A stretch of DNA of 51,232 bases from Peribacillus frigoritolerans (GCF_030676415.1 NZ_JAUUTW010000034.1:1-51232); one strand, 5' to 3'. Positions 26,375 through 35,385 are shown, numbered from the stretch's first letter. Notes: generated by a model not told the origin, from the letters alone. Numbers and translations are program-made.

Positions 26375-28873
26375 TTGAATTTAGAAGAAGCGATTAAGCA
26401 CGCACTAAACGGTGAAGGAATACTATTTGCAGGTGCTGGGTTTTCAACAGGAGTGAAAAATCAAAATGGTCAAGCATTTAAAAGAGCTAACGAACTGTGT
26501 GAAGTGTTATGTAAAGAATTAGAGATTGAGTTTTATAATGATCTAGGTTATATTTCTCAGAAATTTATAAGAGAAAAAGGTGAGGATGCCTTAATATCTT
26601 TTTTACAAAAAGAATTTATATCTTTGGAAGCTCTAGATTTGCATAAGGAAATAATAAAAATTAATTGGAAGCGTATTTATACAACAAACTATGATGATGT
26701 AATAGAAAAAGCTTCAGATGAAACAGGGCTTTCAAGAATTCCAATTACTCTTGGAAGAGATCCCAAAACATGTATTGACAAGTCCAATCTGGTCATTCAT
26801 TTAAATGGTTACATAAAGGATTTAGTGCCTGTAAAGTTATACTCTGAATTCAAACTTTCTCGTGAAAGCTATATCAATGATTCGTTCACAGATAGCAAAT
26901 GGGCAACATTATTTAGGCATGATATTGAAAATGCTAGGGTAATATTTTTTGTGGGTTATTCCTTAAACTATGATATCGATATACAAAGAATCCTGAGTAC
27001 TAACGAACATATTAGAAAAAAATGCTTCTTTATTACTAAAGAGGATACAAATCAAATATCAATTGATATTATGAATGACGTTGGAAAAGTAGAAACAATT
27101 GGTATAGAAGGATTCTCCAATAAAATTAAAAAGATAACAGAGGAGTATATACCTTTAGAGTTTAAAGACGATTCTTTTTATTCTTTTAATCATTTAAATA
27201 CAAATGATATCTCTATTGAAGATATAAGAGATAAAAATGTAATAGATTTGTTCATTAAAGGTGATGTATCTTTTTCGCATATTTTTAATTACGGTAATGA
27301 AAAAGGAAAGTATTTAGTGAATAGAACGCAAGTAAGTAGAGTCTTAAATGATTTTGAAAATGGCATGAAATTAGCTATTATACATTCCAATCTAGGGAAT
27401 GGAAAAACTATGTTTATTAATAATCTTATTTCAAATCTTATAAAAGATGGAAATCAGGTTTTTATATTAAATAATAAGACAGAAACATATATTTCTGAAG
27501 TTGAAAAAATCTCAAAGATAAAGGGAAATAAGTATATCTTTATTGAAAATTACAACCTTCATTTAGAAGAGTTAAGAGCCTTTAAATTGTTTGATTCAAA
27601 GGAAATGAAATTTGTTGTTACTGCACGAAGTTTTATCAATGATGGATTTTACTTACATTTAACAAACGCAATGAATCTTGAAGATGAAAACGTTGGTATC
27701 TATGAAGTTAATAGACTCAACCAAGAGGAACTTTTGTCATTGATTTGTCTTCTAAACGAGTATCACTTATGGGGAGAAGAATCTACATTAAATAATAATG
27801 CGAAATTAAGATTATTAAGAACAGAGTATAAAGGTACGTTTCAGAGTATTTTATTAGGTTTGTTAAAGTCAAAAATAATGGTTGAGAAAGTAAATCAAAT
27901 CCTACGAGTGATTGAAGATAATAATGAATTGGAAGAAATAATATTTACTTCCTTTATAAACAGTATAGTAAAACTAAATTTACAATTAGACGATATTATT
28001 TATTTACTTGAACAAGTGAAATTTAGTGCTAGGATAACAAGAGATCCTGATGTAAATGAATTAATTGATGTTAAACAAAATAAGATAATAGTAAAGTCTT
28101 CAGTTTTAGCACAGCATGTAATAAAAAATACTAAAAACTCCAGCAAAGTAATTGATTTACTAATAAAATTGATGCAATCTGCAGACAGCAAAGATATTAG
28201 TGGTAAATATCGCCCGTTAATGAAGCTCTTAGTATCTTTCTCGAATTTAAGGTTGATTATGAGTGAAGAGGGTGTAGATTTTTCTAATCATATAATTAAA
28301 TACTATGAAAATATTAAAAACTTACAATTTAATAGAAGGAATCCATTTTTCTGGTTTCAATATGCAATCGCAAGACTAGATTTAAAACAATATGCTGAAG
28401 CGAAAATATACTTCGACAATGCATACTCTTATGCTAGAGAGATGGATGCTTTTGATACATTCCAATTGAATACTCACTATGCACGATATTTACTAGAAAG
28501 TGAGATTCACTATGGTAAAGATTCTTCTTCTGCGTTTGGCAACTTTATAAAAGCACATGAATTGATATATCATAATAGAAATAAGCCACTTAGTTTGCAT
28601 TATCCACTTAGACACGCAAAATATTATTTAGAAATATACAACAAGTTCTATTCTGGTTTTTCTGAAGCTGAACAATCGAAGTTTGTTTATAGTTGTCATC
28701 AAATCATCGAAAAGATTGAGCAATATAAAGAGGCGATGAATAGAAACGAAAGAGCAATTCATTCAGTTGTTATCGAGTCAGAGCAAAAAATCAAAACGAT
28801 TTTGCATAAAATCAGAAATCTTAACGTAATAAATAAAACTCCAAGTAAAACCAGTAAGGGTATTAAGTCTTAA
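26375..28873 (+). CDS. SIR2-domain NADase fused to a STAND-like P-loop NTPase
   Basis: An 832-aa candidate defence protein. The N-terminal SIR2 domain (about 1-250) has F-A-G-A-G-F-S near 20, I-Y-T-T-N-Y-D-D-V near 107, the catalytic-type H-L-N-G-Y near 147 and F-V-G-Y-S-L-N-Y-D near 193. A P-loop follows at about 338-345 (N-L-G-N-G-K-T), with F-I-E-N-Y-N as a possible Walker B near 390, then about 400 helical residues that look TPR/HEAT-like. In bacterial immunity, SIR2 effectors deplete NAD+ once a sensor domain detects phage, and the SIR2-STAND layout is known from Avs-type systems. AAGGGGGAT precedes the TTG at 26375; a start at 26297 would add 26 residues without a ribosome site. It has its own promoter and terminator. 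Confidence 0.88.
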   Translation: MNLEEAIKHALNGEGILFAGAGFSTGVKNQNGQAFKRANELCEVLCKELEIEFYNDLGYISQKFIREKGEDALISFLQKEFISLEALDLHKEIIKINWKRIYTTNYDDVIEKASDETGLSRIPITLGRDPKTCIDKSNLVIHLNGYIKDLVPVKLYSEFKLSRESYINDSFTDSKWATLFRHDIENARVIFFVGYSLNYDIDIQRILSTNEHIRKKCFFITKEDTNQISIDIMNDVGKVETIGIEGFSNKIKKITEEYIPLEFKDDSFYSFNHLNTNDISIEDIRDKNVIDLFIKGDVSFSHIFNYGNEKGKYLVNRTQVSRVLNDFENGMKLAIIHSNLGNGKTMFINNLISNLIKDGNQVFILNNKTETYISEVEKISKIKGNKYIFIENYNLHLEELRAFKLFDSKEMKFVVTARSFINDGFYLHLTNAMNLEDENVGIYEVNRLNQEELLSLICLLNEYHLWGEESTLNNNAKLRLLRTEYKGTFQSILLGLLKSKIMVEKVNQILRVIEDNNELEEIIFTSFINSIVKLNLQLDDIIYLLEQVKFSARITRDPDVNELIDVKQNKIIVKSSVLAQHVIKNTKNSSKVIDLLIKLMQSADSKDISGKYRPLMKLLVSFSNLRLIMSEEGVDFSNHIIKYYENIKNLQFNRRNPFFWFQYAIARLDLKQYAEAKIYFDNAYSYAREMDAFDTFQLNTHYARYLLESEIHYGKDSSSAFGNFIKAHELIYHNRNKPLSLHYPLRHAKYYLEIYNKFYSGFSEAEQSKFVYSCHQIIEKIEQYKEAMNRNERAIHSVVIESEQKIKTILHKIRNLNVINKTPSKTSKGIKS

Positions 28874-28901
28874 AGAGTAAGAATACCAATTGAATAAAAG
28901 T

Positions 28902-28937
28902 TGACACAAACAGCAAAATACTGTTTGTGTCTTTTTG
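28902..28937 (+). terminator. Terminator of the SIR2 gene
   Basis: GACACAAACAG pairs with CTGTTTGTGTC, followed by five T residues. Confidence 0.9.
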
Positions 28938-29416
28938 TAATGAGGGAGTTAGAATGTTCCTTATTAATGCTGGATTAGCGTTTTGAAACCAAAGATTCTG
29001 TAACCGATTGAGTGTGGCTATTCATATCAATTGTGATTATTTTATAAATGCAGTGGCAGCTATGGTTAGATTGTTTGTCTTGTTATAAGTTTGATTGATA
29101 ATGAAATCCAGTTAATTGATGGGAATATAGCGTACTTATTAAAATCTTCATGAAACACAACACATATAGATAAGGATTCGCACATTCGCATTATTTTAAG
29201 CGAATTACAACCTGGCAGTATAGTGAAGAGGCTATAAATAGTAAAGGTAAAAATACTAATATGAAAACGAAATTGTAAGAGCGAAACAGGACAAGTTAGG
29301 AGAGGAGGCGAAGTTGAATTAGGGCGATTTAATTAAGAATCTAAATGGAGATCTACTAATTCGTAATAAGTTATGAGTCTAATACAAGTGGAATTAAAAA
29401 TAAAGGAGAAACGCTA
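28938..29416. other. Gene-free stretch
   Basis: There is no supported gene. Short broken frames near 29220-29320 (with GGAGAGGAGG at about 29299) suggest decayed coding sequence without a recognisable family. The last 20 bases hold the ribosome site AAAGGAG of the HNH gene. Confidence 0.35.
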
Positions 29417-30274
29417 GTGCATAAACATGAATATATCTCTTATACTTTAGCAACAGAAACAGCTGCAAAAGTAATTTCGAGTTTTTATAGGGAAGATGAA
29501 GAAAGTGAAGTATCCTTGGAGGATTTTTGGAATTGGGATAAAAAAAACATAATGCCAATTCTTATTAAACCGCATAGAAGAACTATCATACACATGTGGC
29601 TACAATATTATGTTCATGTAGATAGCGAATTAGAAATGGCAAAAAAAAATCTAGACAAAGTGGATTATATTAACGAGATGATTTACTTATTGCACGAAGC
29701 GGAGGTGCTTCCCAGAGAGTATGAACCAATTCGCTATACTGCTGAGTATTTCCGTTTGGAATTAGACGAAGCGGAATTTATAACAAAGATTACAGAAGAA
29801 AATAACGAAAAAATACAAAATTTAGAGCAACAGGTTTCCTCTAACCTTCAAAAAATAAATGACCTTATTATACATTCTGCTTTTCAAATCATTATGCAAA
29901 ATCGTATGTTTCTTCATGATTTTCATTTAAGGTTCAGTGAAATCATAAAGAAGAACTGTGACTGGATTAGTGAACAGTACCCAGAAGATGTTACAGATTC
30001 TAAGAGATTAAAAAGGGCAACCTATTGGCCTACTTGGTTAGAAGATGCTATTTTCTATCGTGATAAAGGTACATGTGTTATTTGTCGAAGTGATATATCT
30101 GGATTAAGGAATCTTGGTATTAAACAAGCAATAGACCATATTGTTCCTATTAGTCTGTATGGGAATAATGATGTTACTAACTTACAAATTCTTTGTCGCA
30201 GTTGTAACGAGGTAAAAGGGAATAGATCTACAGCAACAAGTGGAATAAATGTCCCTTTTTGGAACTTAGAATAG
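29417..30274 (+). CDS. HNH endonuclease
   Basis: A 285-aa protein. Residues 1-190 are helical, with a coiled coil at about 130-155, and match nothing I know. The last 80 residues form a zinc-supported HNH nuclease: C-V-I-C near 222, I-D-H-I-V-P-I near 243, and N-L-Q-I-L-C-R-S-C-N-E-V-K-G-N near 255-270. GTG 29417 follows AAAGGAG by 9 nt. It stands alone and is a plausible restriction-type effector whose helical half could sense the target. Confidence 0.88.
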   Translation: MHKHEYISYTLATETAAKVISSFYREDEESEVSLEDFWNWDKKNIMPILIKPHRRTIIHMWLQYYVHVDSELEMAKKNLDKVDYINEMIYLLHEAEVLPREYEPIRYTAEYFRLELDEAEFITKITEENNEKIQNLEQQVSSNLQKINDLIIHSAFQIIMQNRMFLHDFHLRFSEIIKKNCDWISEQYPEDVTDSKRLKRATYWPTWLEDAIFYRDKGTCVICRSDISGLRNLGIKQAIDHIVPISLYGNNDVTNLQILCRSCNEVKGNRSTATSGINVPFWNLE

Positions 30275-30324
30275 TTTCGGTTTACAAGAAGTACCAAGGA
30301 TTTAAGGGCGATTAAGTAACTCTA

Positions 30325-30597
30325 ACAAAAGAATGTGAGCCTGTTGTCTTAAAGGTTGTTCTACTGCTATCGGTGAGCTAATGATAACTGTATTAAGTGG
30401 CATAACCGAATTTGAAGCAGACATTGACAAGATTAAGGAAAGACAAAGTATGTATTAACTTAGTTAAGCAAAAAGGTGTGTTAATAAGGAAAATCGAACA
30501 AGTACATAAGCATAAAGGATTACATCATGCTTTGAAGCTATCTGACATAACTAAGATAAGCAGAGCAACCCTGTACAGGGCAGTTAAAGAACAATAG
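30325..30597 (+). pseudogene. Serine recombinase, C-terminal relic
   Basis: One frame gives G-E-L-M-I-T-V-L-S-G-I-T-E-F-E-A-D and stops at 30456-30459. Another then gives the C-terminal helix-turn-helix region G-L-H-H-A-L-K-L-S-D-I-T-K-I-S-R-A-T-L-Y-R-A-stop. Together they are the second half of a resolvase/invertase, distinct from the intact one at 21923. Catalytic residues are lost. Confidence 0.8.
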
Positions 30598-30639
30598 CAT
30601 TAAGATGGAATTTGATTTTAAACATTAATGGAGGAGAGG

Positions 30640-31356
30640 ATGTTGAAGATATTAACATGGAATATAAATAAAGGTGGGTCATTACAACGTATTAATAGCA
30701 TAGCTCAGCAAATAAACAAGCACTCGGCTGATATTGTATTACTTTGTGAATACTGGAGTGGAGAAAAGGGTGAGGTACTCAAGAAACTGTTAAGGGAATA
30801 TGGATATGAATATGTCGTTACCAGTAATGGTGAAGCAAAACAAAACCACCTACTATTTGCTTCCCGTTATCCCCTTGAAGTACTTCCATCTACCTATCAA
30901 AGAGAAAAAAATAAGGAACGGTGGCTTGAGATTAAGTTGATTCAACAGGACTTACATATTCTTGGCATACACATTCCTACCAGTCAGGATAAACAAGAAA
31001 AACAAGACTTTTGGATAGAAGTGAATAATTTTGCAAAGAAGAATGTCAATAATAAGGCTGTAATCTTAGGAGATTACAATACTGGTTTGTTAGAAGATGC
31101 GCAAGGTGTCCCTTTTTATGGGATGGTATTCATGAGAAATTTGCTAGATTTAGGTTGGATAGATACATGGAGATACACTCACGGCAATTTTGGTGGATAT
31201 TCCTGGTACAGTACAAAGGGGAATGGTTTTCGGATTGATCACGTTTTTGCATCACCCATTTTATATGAAGTGATATTAGAATCGTATTTTTCACACCAAG
31301 AAAGAATGAGCAAAATATCAGACCATTCTGTATTGATCGTGGAACTTGCAATATAA
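30640..31356 (+). CDS. Endonuclease/exonuclease/phosphatase family protein
   Basis: A 238-aa EEP-superfamily phosphoesterase. It shows the family motifs in order: T-W-N-I-N-K-G near residue 5, L-L-C-E-Y-W near 36 (metal-binding glutamate), I-L-G-D-Y-N-T near 145, R-I-D-H-V-F-A near 203 and S-D-H-S-V-L-I near 230. It could cut DNA or RNA, or act on small phosphodiesters. The ribosome site GGAGGAGAGG sits between an in-frame ATG at 30628 and the ATG at 30640, favouring the latter (TTG 30643 is also possible). It lies between a resolvase relic and repeat D. Confidence 0.85.
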   Translation: MLKILTWNINKGGSLQRINSIAQQINKHSADIVLLCEYWSGEKGEVLKKLLREYGYEYVVTSNGEAKQNHLLFASRYPLEVLPSTYQREKNKERWLEIKLIQQDLHILGIHIPTSQDKQEKQDFWIEVNNFAKKNVNNKAVILGDYNTGLLEDAQGVPFYGMVFMRNLLDLGWIDTWRYTHGNFGGYSWYSTKGNGFRIDHVFASPILYEVILESYFSHQERMSKISDHSVLIVELAI

Positions 31357-31392
31357 ACTTAATCACATATTCTAATACGCCTACAAAGAAAA

Positions 31393-31450
31393 GGTAAGGG
31401 GGTGTTTTCCACTTTATAAGCCCCCCGTCTCTATGCACTATAGTGAAAAT
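31393..31450 (+). repeat. Island repeat, copy D (short)
   Basis: GGGGGTG, then CACTTTATAAGCCCCCCGTC and CTATGCACTATAG: the 5' half of the repeat with a strong GGGGG/CCCCC stem. The GTAGGTG half is missing, so this copy is truncated. Confidence 0.6.
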
Positions 31451-31760
31451 GAAATTGAGTTATCGACAATGTTAGTTGATTATGCGAAAACAGATATGGA
31501 GACAGACACCCCTAAAACGCTTAAGCGGTTGAGCAGTTAATGAGACAGTGTTCTGGTGCTAGTATCTCAGGAGGGCAAGGCACTTGCTAAACTGCGGGAT
31601 GACTTCCGTGAAGGTAGACCAAGAAATCACTTCAAGCAACAAGTAGAACATGCCTTGAAATGGCTTGAGACTCATACATACAGGAAGTAGAAGCAATGAC
31701 AGTCATTCCTAAAAGACGTTCATTCGCAGGAAGAATGAGCAACAAGCTAAAATTATAACT
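31451..31760 (+). pseudogene. Decayed coding sequence, family not recognised
   Basis: Two open pieces, E-L-S-T-M-L-V-D-Y-A-K-T-D-M-E-T-D and then A-K-L-R-D-D-F-R-E-G-R-P-R-N-H-F, are separated by stops and a frame change. A third short piece is M-T-V-I-P-K-R-R-S-F. They look like the broken remains of one gene upstream of the reverse transcriptase unit. Confidence 0.4.
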
Positions 31761-31800
31761 TAGATTCAGAGGTAATTTTGAATATATTAAAAGTTTTGAA

Positions 31801-31829
31801 TTGAATTAATTGGAGTATTTTGGTATAAT
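31801..31829 (+). promoter_or_regulatory. Strong promoter of the RNA/reverse transcriptase unit
   Basis: TTGAAT and TATAAT are exactly 17 bases apart, with the extended -10 motif TGG before TATAAT. Transcription would start near 31836, almost 300 nt before the reverse transcriptase start. Confidence 0.8.
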
Positions 31830-31835
31830 TTAATT

Positions 31836-32120
31836 GTCTTATCTAACTGGTGATAAGAGGAGAAGGTTTGGCATTGTCAACTTCGGCAATGTTAAGAATT
31901 AGCTTTACGACTAGAGTCGCCAAGACATCGATCAGTAAGTCAATGAGCATAATATCCAATCCTTCCACAATCAAATAGACAATCATTTGTTTAATTAGAT
32001 TGTACCGTATAAGTGTAAACAAGTTAGCCTTACTGTCAGGTGATTATGATGCGAAAGGTATTATTATAGACTAATACCCTAAACACCTTATTATCTTTCA
32101 GGCGAGAAAGTGTATGCTAG
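31836..32120 (+). ncRNA. Structured RNA upstream of the reverse transcriptase
   Basis: About 285 nt between the promoter and the RT ribosome site. There are several stems: CGACT-AG-AGTCG (31909-31920 region), ACAATC/GATTGT (31980-32003), a nested pair AGGTG/CACCT enclosing GGTATTA/TAATACC (32038-32090), and CTTTC/GAAAG (32096-32110). DRT2-class defence reverse transcriptases use a structured RNA of this kind just upstream as template. The boundaries and template region are inferred, not seen. Confidence 0.6.
31843..31986 (-). other. 47-codon hydrophobic frame antisense to the structured RNA
   Basis: The minus strand is free of stops from 32043 to 31846 (66 codons). Within it an ATG at 31986 opens a 47-aa frame, very rich in I, L and V (M-I-V-Y-L-I-V-E-G-L-D-I-M-L-I-D-L-L) with a polar end. 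There is no clear ribosome site. It may be chance, a small membrane toxin, or the strand that becomes coding after reverse transcription. Confidence 0.35.
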
Positions 32121-32132
32121 GGAGGTTTTCTG

Positions 32133-33536
32133 ATGGATCAGAGTAATAGGCTACAATTACATAATCTCCCCAGCTCTTCACAAATAGACATGAAGAGATA
32201 CCGCTCTAAAGGATATCTTCATTTTGATAAAAGAATAAAAATGGAGCATGTTTACCAAAAAATTCAGGATCAAAACTGGGTTGCGGGACATGCTTTTTTG
32301 CCATTCATTCATTATAAGATTAAGTTAAATAAGTATACGGTAAAGCCAGATGTTACTTCAAAAGATCTGAGATTATGTAAAGATCAGAAGTTCTTCAAGT
32401 TTAAAAAGCCTAAGGAAAGAATGATATACTATGCTTCGCATTTAGATAGTTATATATACAAGTACTATGGTGAGCGATTAAATGATGCCTACAATGAATA
32501 TGCAAAACAGAAGGGTATTGATGAAATTGCTATCGCATATAGGAATAATAAGTCGGGTGAAAATAATATCGACTTTGCAAAAGAAGTGTTTAAGTTTATC
32601 CTTCAACAGGATAATGCTGTAATTATAGCTTTAGATTTCACAAAGTTTTTCGATACTATTAATCATAAGGTTTTGAAAGAGAATATTAAAACAGTATTAG
32701 GTGTTGATAAGTTACCTTTGGATTTTTATAAAGTGTTTAAGAGTATTACTAATTTCAGTTACATCGATAAGGCAGCAATAGATGAATACTTAACTAGTAA
32801 ATATGGGGAAAAGCAGTTGAAGAAGTTGAAAAAGCAAGGAACTCTAAAACGAATTATGAATCCTTCTGAGTTCAGAGAGTTCAAAAAATACCGTATTGAG
32901 ACACATGAGGAGGATTATGGAATTCCTCAAGGGTCAGGTATGAGTGCTGTTTGTTCCAATGTTCATCTTATTAAATTTGATGCGAGCCTAAAGAAATGGG
33001 CTGAAAGTAAGAATGCTTTATATAGAAGATACTGTGACGACCTAATTATTGTTATTCCTTTGGCAAAAGACAACAAAACGAATGTTAATGCCTTGGTAGA
33101 TGAAGTATATGAGATAATAAAAGAATACGATGATTTAAAGGTCCAAGAAGAGAAAACCGAGATACGCATCTATGAAAATGGACGAATAAAGACACTGGAA
33201 AATAAGCTCGACAAAATTGATTATCTTGGTTTCTTATTAGATGGTGAGACGATAAAAATTCGTGAGAAGAGTGTATTTAAATACTATAGCCGTGCATATA
33301 GAAAGGCAATGATATCTACAAAAAGGACCAAAGTTAGGGGTATTAAAACTTACCGATGGAAGTTATATAAGCTTTATACTCATCTAGGCTCTGATTATAA
33401 AGGATATGGTAATTTCATATCGTATGCCCAAGAAGCGCATGAGAAAATGATTGAACTACCAGTTCGGGTTTTAATTAAAAATCAGGTGAGAAAGCACTGG
33501 AGTAAAATTCAAAGTAAGTTACGTAAAGGGGAGTAG
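32133..33536 (+). CDS. Defence-type reverse transcriptase (DRT/UG class, DRT2-like)
   Basis: A 467-aa RNA-directed DNA polymerase. Palm motifs are complete: I-A-L-D-F-T-K-F-F-D-T-I-N-H near 165-178, G-I-P-Q-G-S-G-M-S near 262 and R-R-Y-C-D-D-L-I-I-V near 298, followed by I-D-Y-L-G-F-L-L-D-G near 365. The active site is Y-C-D-D, not the Y-A-D-D of retrons and group II introns; Y-C-D-D is known from DRT2. The C-terminal 100 residues are basic and helical and carry no maturase, endonuclease or nitrilase domain. GGGAGG lies 8 nt before ATG 32133. A promoter and structured RNA precede it. Assignment to DRT2 rests on these features and needs a phylogeny. Confidence 0.85.
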   Translation: MDQSNRLQLHNLPSSSQIDMKRYRSKGYLHFDKRIKMEHVYQKIQDQNWVAGHAFLPFIHYKIKLNKYTVKPDVTSKDLRLCKDQKFFKFKKPKERMIYYASHLDSYIYKYYGERLNDAYNEYAKQKGIDEIAIAYRNNKSGENNIDFAKEVFKFILQQDNAVIIALDFTKFFDTINHKVLKENIKTVLGVDKLPLDFYKVFKSITNFSYIDKAAIDEYLTSKYGEKQLKKLKKQGTLKRIMNPSEFREFKKYRIETHEEDYGIPQGSGMSAVCSNVHLIKFDASLKKWAESKNALYRRYCDDLIIVIPLAKDNKTNVNALVDEVYEIIKEYDDLKVQEEKTEIRIYENGRIKTLENKLDKIDYLGFLLDGETIKIREKSVFKYYSRAYRKAMISTKRTKVRGIKTYRWKLYKLYTHLGSDYKGYGNFISYAQEAHEKMIELPVRVLIKNQVRKHWSKIQSKLRKGE

Positions 33537-33617
33537 CGTTTAAAGAAATGTCTAATACTCGAGTGATTGAACACTTTTCGAAATATGAGAAAATCCTTAG
33601 AATTAGATGGACGATTC

Positions 33618-33730
33618 AAGAGGTGGGGGGATATTTTCATATTATGCGCCCACCTTCTATGATACAAAGCTATAGGGTTAATCCACACATTACAGATAAT
33701 TGTTATCCCCGAGAAACCCGCACTTATATT
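33618..33730 (+). repeat. Island repeat, copy E
   Basis: GGTGGGGGG with pairing CCCACC, then CACCTTCTATGATA, GCTATAGGGTTAATCCACAC and a ...CCCCGAGAAACC end, in the same order as copies A-C. It follows the reverse transcriptase gene directly. Confidence 0.7.
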
Positions 33731-33821
33731 GACTCCCAAAATCCAATACCTATTGTTAGAATGCTCCTTTAATTGCTTAATGAAATATCGATTTTATTCA
33801 CTGTTAAAATAGTTATTAGCC

Positions 33822-33853
33822 AAAACAGTCATAAGAAAAGTGACTGTTTTTTG
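33822..33853 (+). terminator. Terminator after the reverse transcriptase and repeat E
   Basis: AAAACAGTCA pairs with TGACTGTTTT and is followed by TT. Confidence 0.85.
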
Positions 33854-34225
33854 CTTGGAATAACTTCTTTAATAATCTTTTCAAAAACAATTTTATTGGT
33901 TATATGATTTTGTTGGAAAGATAGTACCCCTGTACATACCCCAATTTTTGAATGTATATAGTATAATGGAATGTACAATCTTTCAGAAAATGGATCAATA
34001 GATACTTTTCATTTTTTCAAGGGAAATGAGATGTACTTGCTAACTTGGTAGAGATAGCGGAGAAAGTGTATGTCATGACCCTCATACAACATTAATGAAG
34101 CTGCGATTGTACCGAATAACCGTTTCGTAGCCAAGTTGGATATAAGTTATTACATCGAGAATTTGGTGATCTAATTGATACATAAATAGAATCAATGATA
34201 ACTAAGCAATAGGAGGAAAACAGGA
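33854..34225. other. Gene-free leader region before the DUF91-like nuclease
   Basis: It contains TATAAT at about 33962 and complementary segments AACTTGG (34041) and CCAAGTT (34131) about 90 bases apart, so the transcript leader may fold. No coding sequence is seen. Confidence 0.35.
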
Positions 34226-35299
34226 GTGTATAGATTAGATGCAGTCAACAATAGATTAGAAGAAATCCAAGAAACTACTTTCACCGAAAATGATTTGAAA
34301 GAGCGGCAACACATCGAAGAGTGGATACGTAAAAGCCCAGATGTATTAGGTGAAGACCTACTGATAATTGCCCATGAATACGATAAATTTGAAGTGAATG
34401 AACGGCTAGACCTTCTAGCAATCGATAAAGAAGGTAATTTAGTGATCATTGAAGTGAAAAGAGACGCAACGGGTAGCAATGTCGACTTCCAAGCTCTGAA
34501 ATATGCTTCATATTGTGCAAGACTAAGTCCACATGATATTCTGGAGACTTACGAAGAATATATAAAGGTGAATTCTGCAGTAACTAATGCTAAGGATGAA
34601 CTTATGGAATTTTTAGAAGTGGAGATCGAAGAGGAATTAAACAATATCCTTAACAACAGCCAACGGATAATCATAGTTGGAAAAGATATTGATAAGAGAA
34701 TTCTTTCCGTTTGCACTTGGTTGTATGAGAATAGCATTGATATAAAATGTGTAACGATAAAACCTTATAAGTTTGAGGATCAGATCATCTTAGACACAAA
34801 TCAAATTATTCCACCATATAGGCTTGAGGACTATTATATTAATAAGAAGACTACAGCTAAAGAACGAAAAATTAGCATAGATCAAGATGTATCAACCTTT
34901 TTGCAGGAAATTTCAAACTTCGTAAATACGAAAACTGAATATACGGCTCGCTATGGTGGCAAAAGAGATTACTTTGTCGGACATCAGTTTTTGAACATTC
35001 CGTGGAGGTTTGTTTTTGTTTATAAGAAAGACCGAACATCCTCTGTATTTATTGAGTCTTATAAAAAAGAGGGAACGGACTTAATTCGATCCATTGCTTC
35101 TAATCACCTTGAAGAATTAGGAGTGTTATTAGGATGCGAAGTTGAATTAATTAGAGGCTCAAGAAACACAGATCTTTATAAGTTAGTTGCTAAGTTAACC
35201 TTCTCTGAGCATCAGTCATTTGATGACTGTGTCAGTCAGTATACAAACACTTTTGTGAAGTATCAACAGTTCTTAAAAGCCAAAGTTCGTCATTCTTAA
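34226..35299 (+). CDS. NucS/DUF91-like PD-(D/E)XK nuclease
   Basis: A 357-aa protein. The N-terminal part matches the endonuclease NucS/DUF91 type: H-I-E-E-W-I-R-K-S-P-D-V-L-G near 30-43, then the catalytic set E-R-L-D-L-L-A-I-D and L-V-I-I-E-V-K-R near 60-80 and Q-A-L-K-Y-A near 90. The C-terminal half (about 225-350; F-V-N-T-K-T-E-Y and W-R-F-V-F-V-Y) resembles DUF4268-like domains found after such nucleases. GTG 34226 follows GGAGG by 9 nt. It probably acts alone in restriction or repair-linked defence. Confidence 0.8.
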   Translation: MYRLDAVNNRLEEIQETTFTENDLKERQHIEEWIRKSPDVLGEDLLIIAHEYDKFEVNERLDLLAIDKEGNLVIIEVKRDATGSNVDFQALKYASYCARLSPHDILETYEEYIKVNSAVTNAKDELMEFLEVEIEEELNNILNNSQRIIIVGKDIDKRILSVCTWLYENSIDIKCVTIKPYKFEDQIILDTNQIIPPYRLEDYYINKKTTAKERKISIDQDVSTFLQEISNFVNTKTEYTARYGGKRDYFVGHQFLNIPWRFVFVYKKDRTSSVFIESYKKEGTDLIRSIASNHLEELGVLLGCEVELIRGSRNTDLYKLVAKLTFSEHQSFDDCVSQYTNTFVKYQQFLKAKVRHS

Positions 35300-35311
35300 A
35301 ATAAATGGTAC

Positions 35312-35385
35312 TTGGTGGAGTTTAACTGTTATTTGATGACTCAAATGTTAAGTCATCACGAGAGACACGTTCTCCACCTTTTTTG
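35312..35385 (+). terminator. Branched terminator of the NucS-like gene
   Basis: GGTGGAG (35314) pairs with CTCCACC (35372), enclosing an inner perfect stem TGATGACT/AGTCATCA, followed by TTTTTT. Confidence 0.8.

Noticed and set aside
23564..28873. Gabija or Thoeris system
   Set aside because: No OLD-family GajA beside the helicase and no TIR-domain ThsB beside the SIR2 gene.
32133..33536. Retron or group II intron
   Set aside because: The active site is YCDD, there is no maturase or HNH end, and no typical intron domain V or msr-msd inverted repeats are seen.
14001..33730. Classical integron
   Set aside because: The integrase has a phage-type arm-binding domain and lacks the IntI layout, and modules are several kb long with their own promoters; only the spacing of repeats is integron-like.
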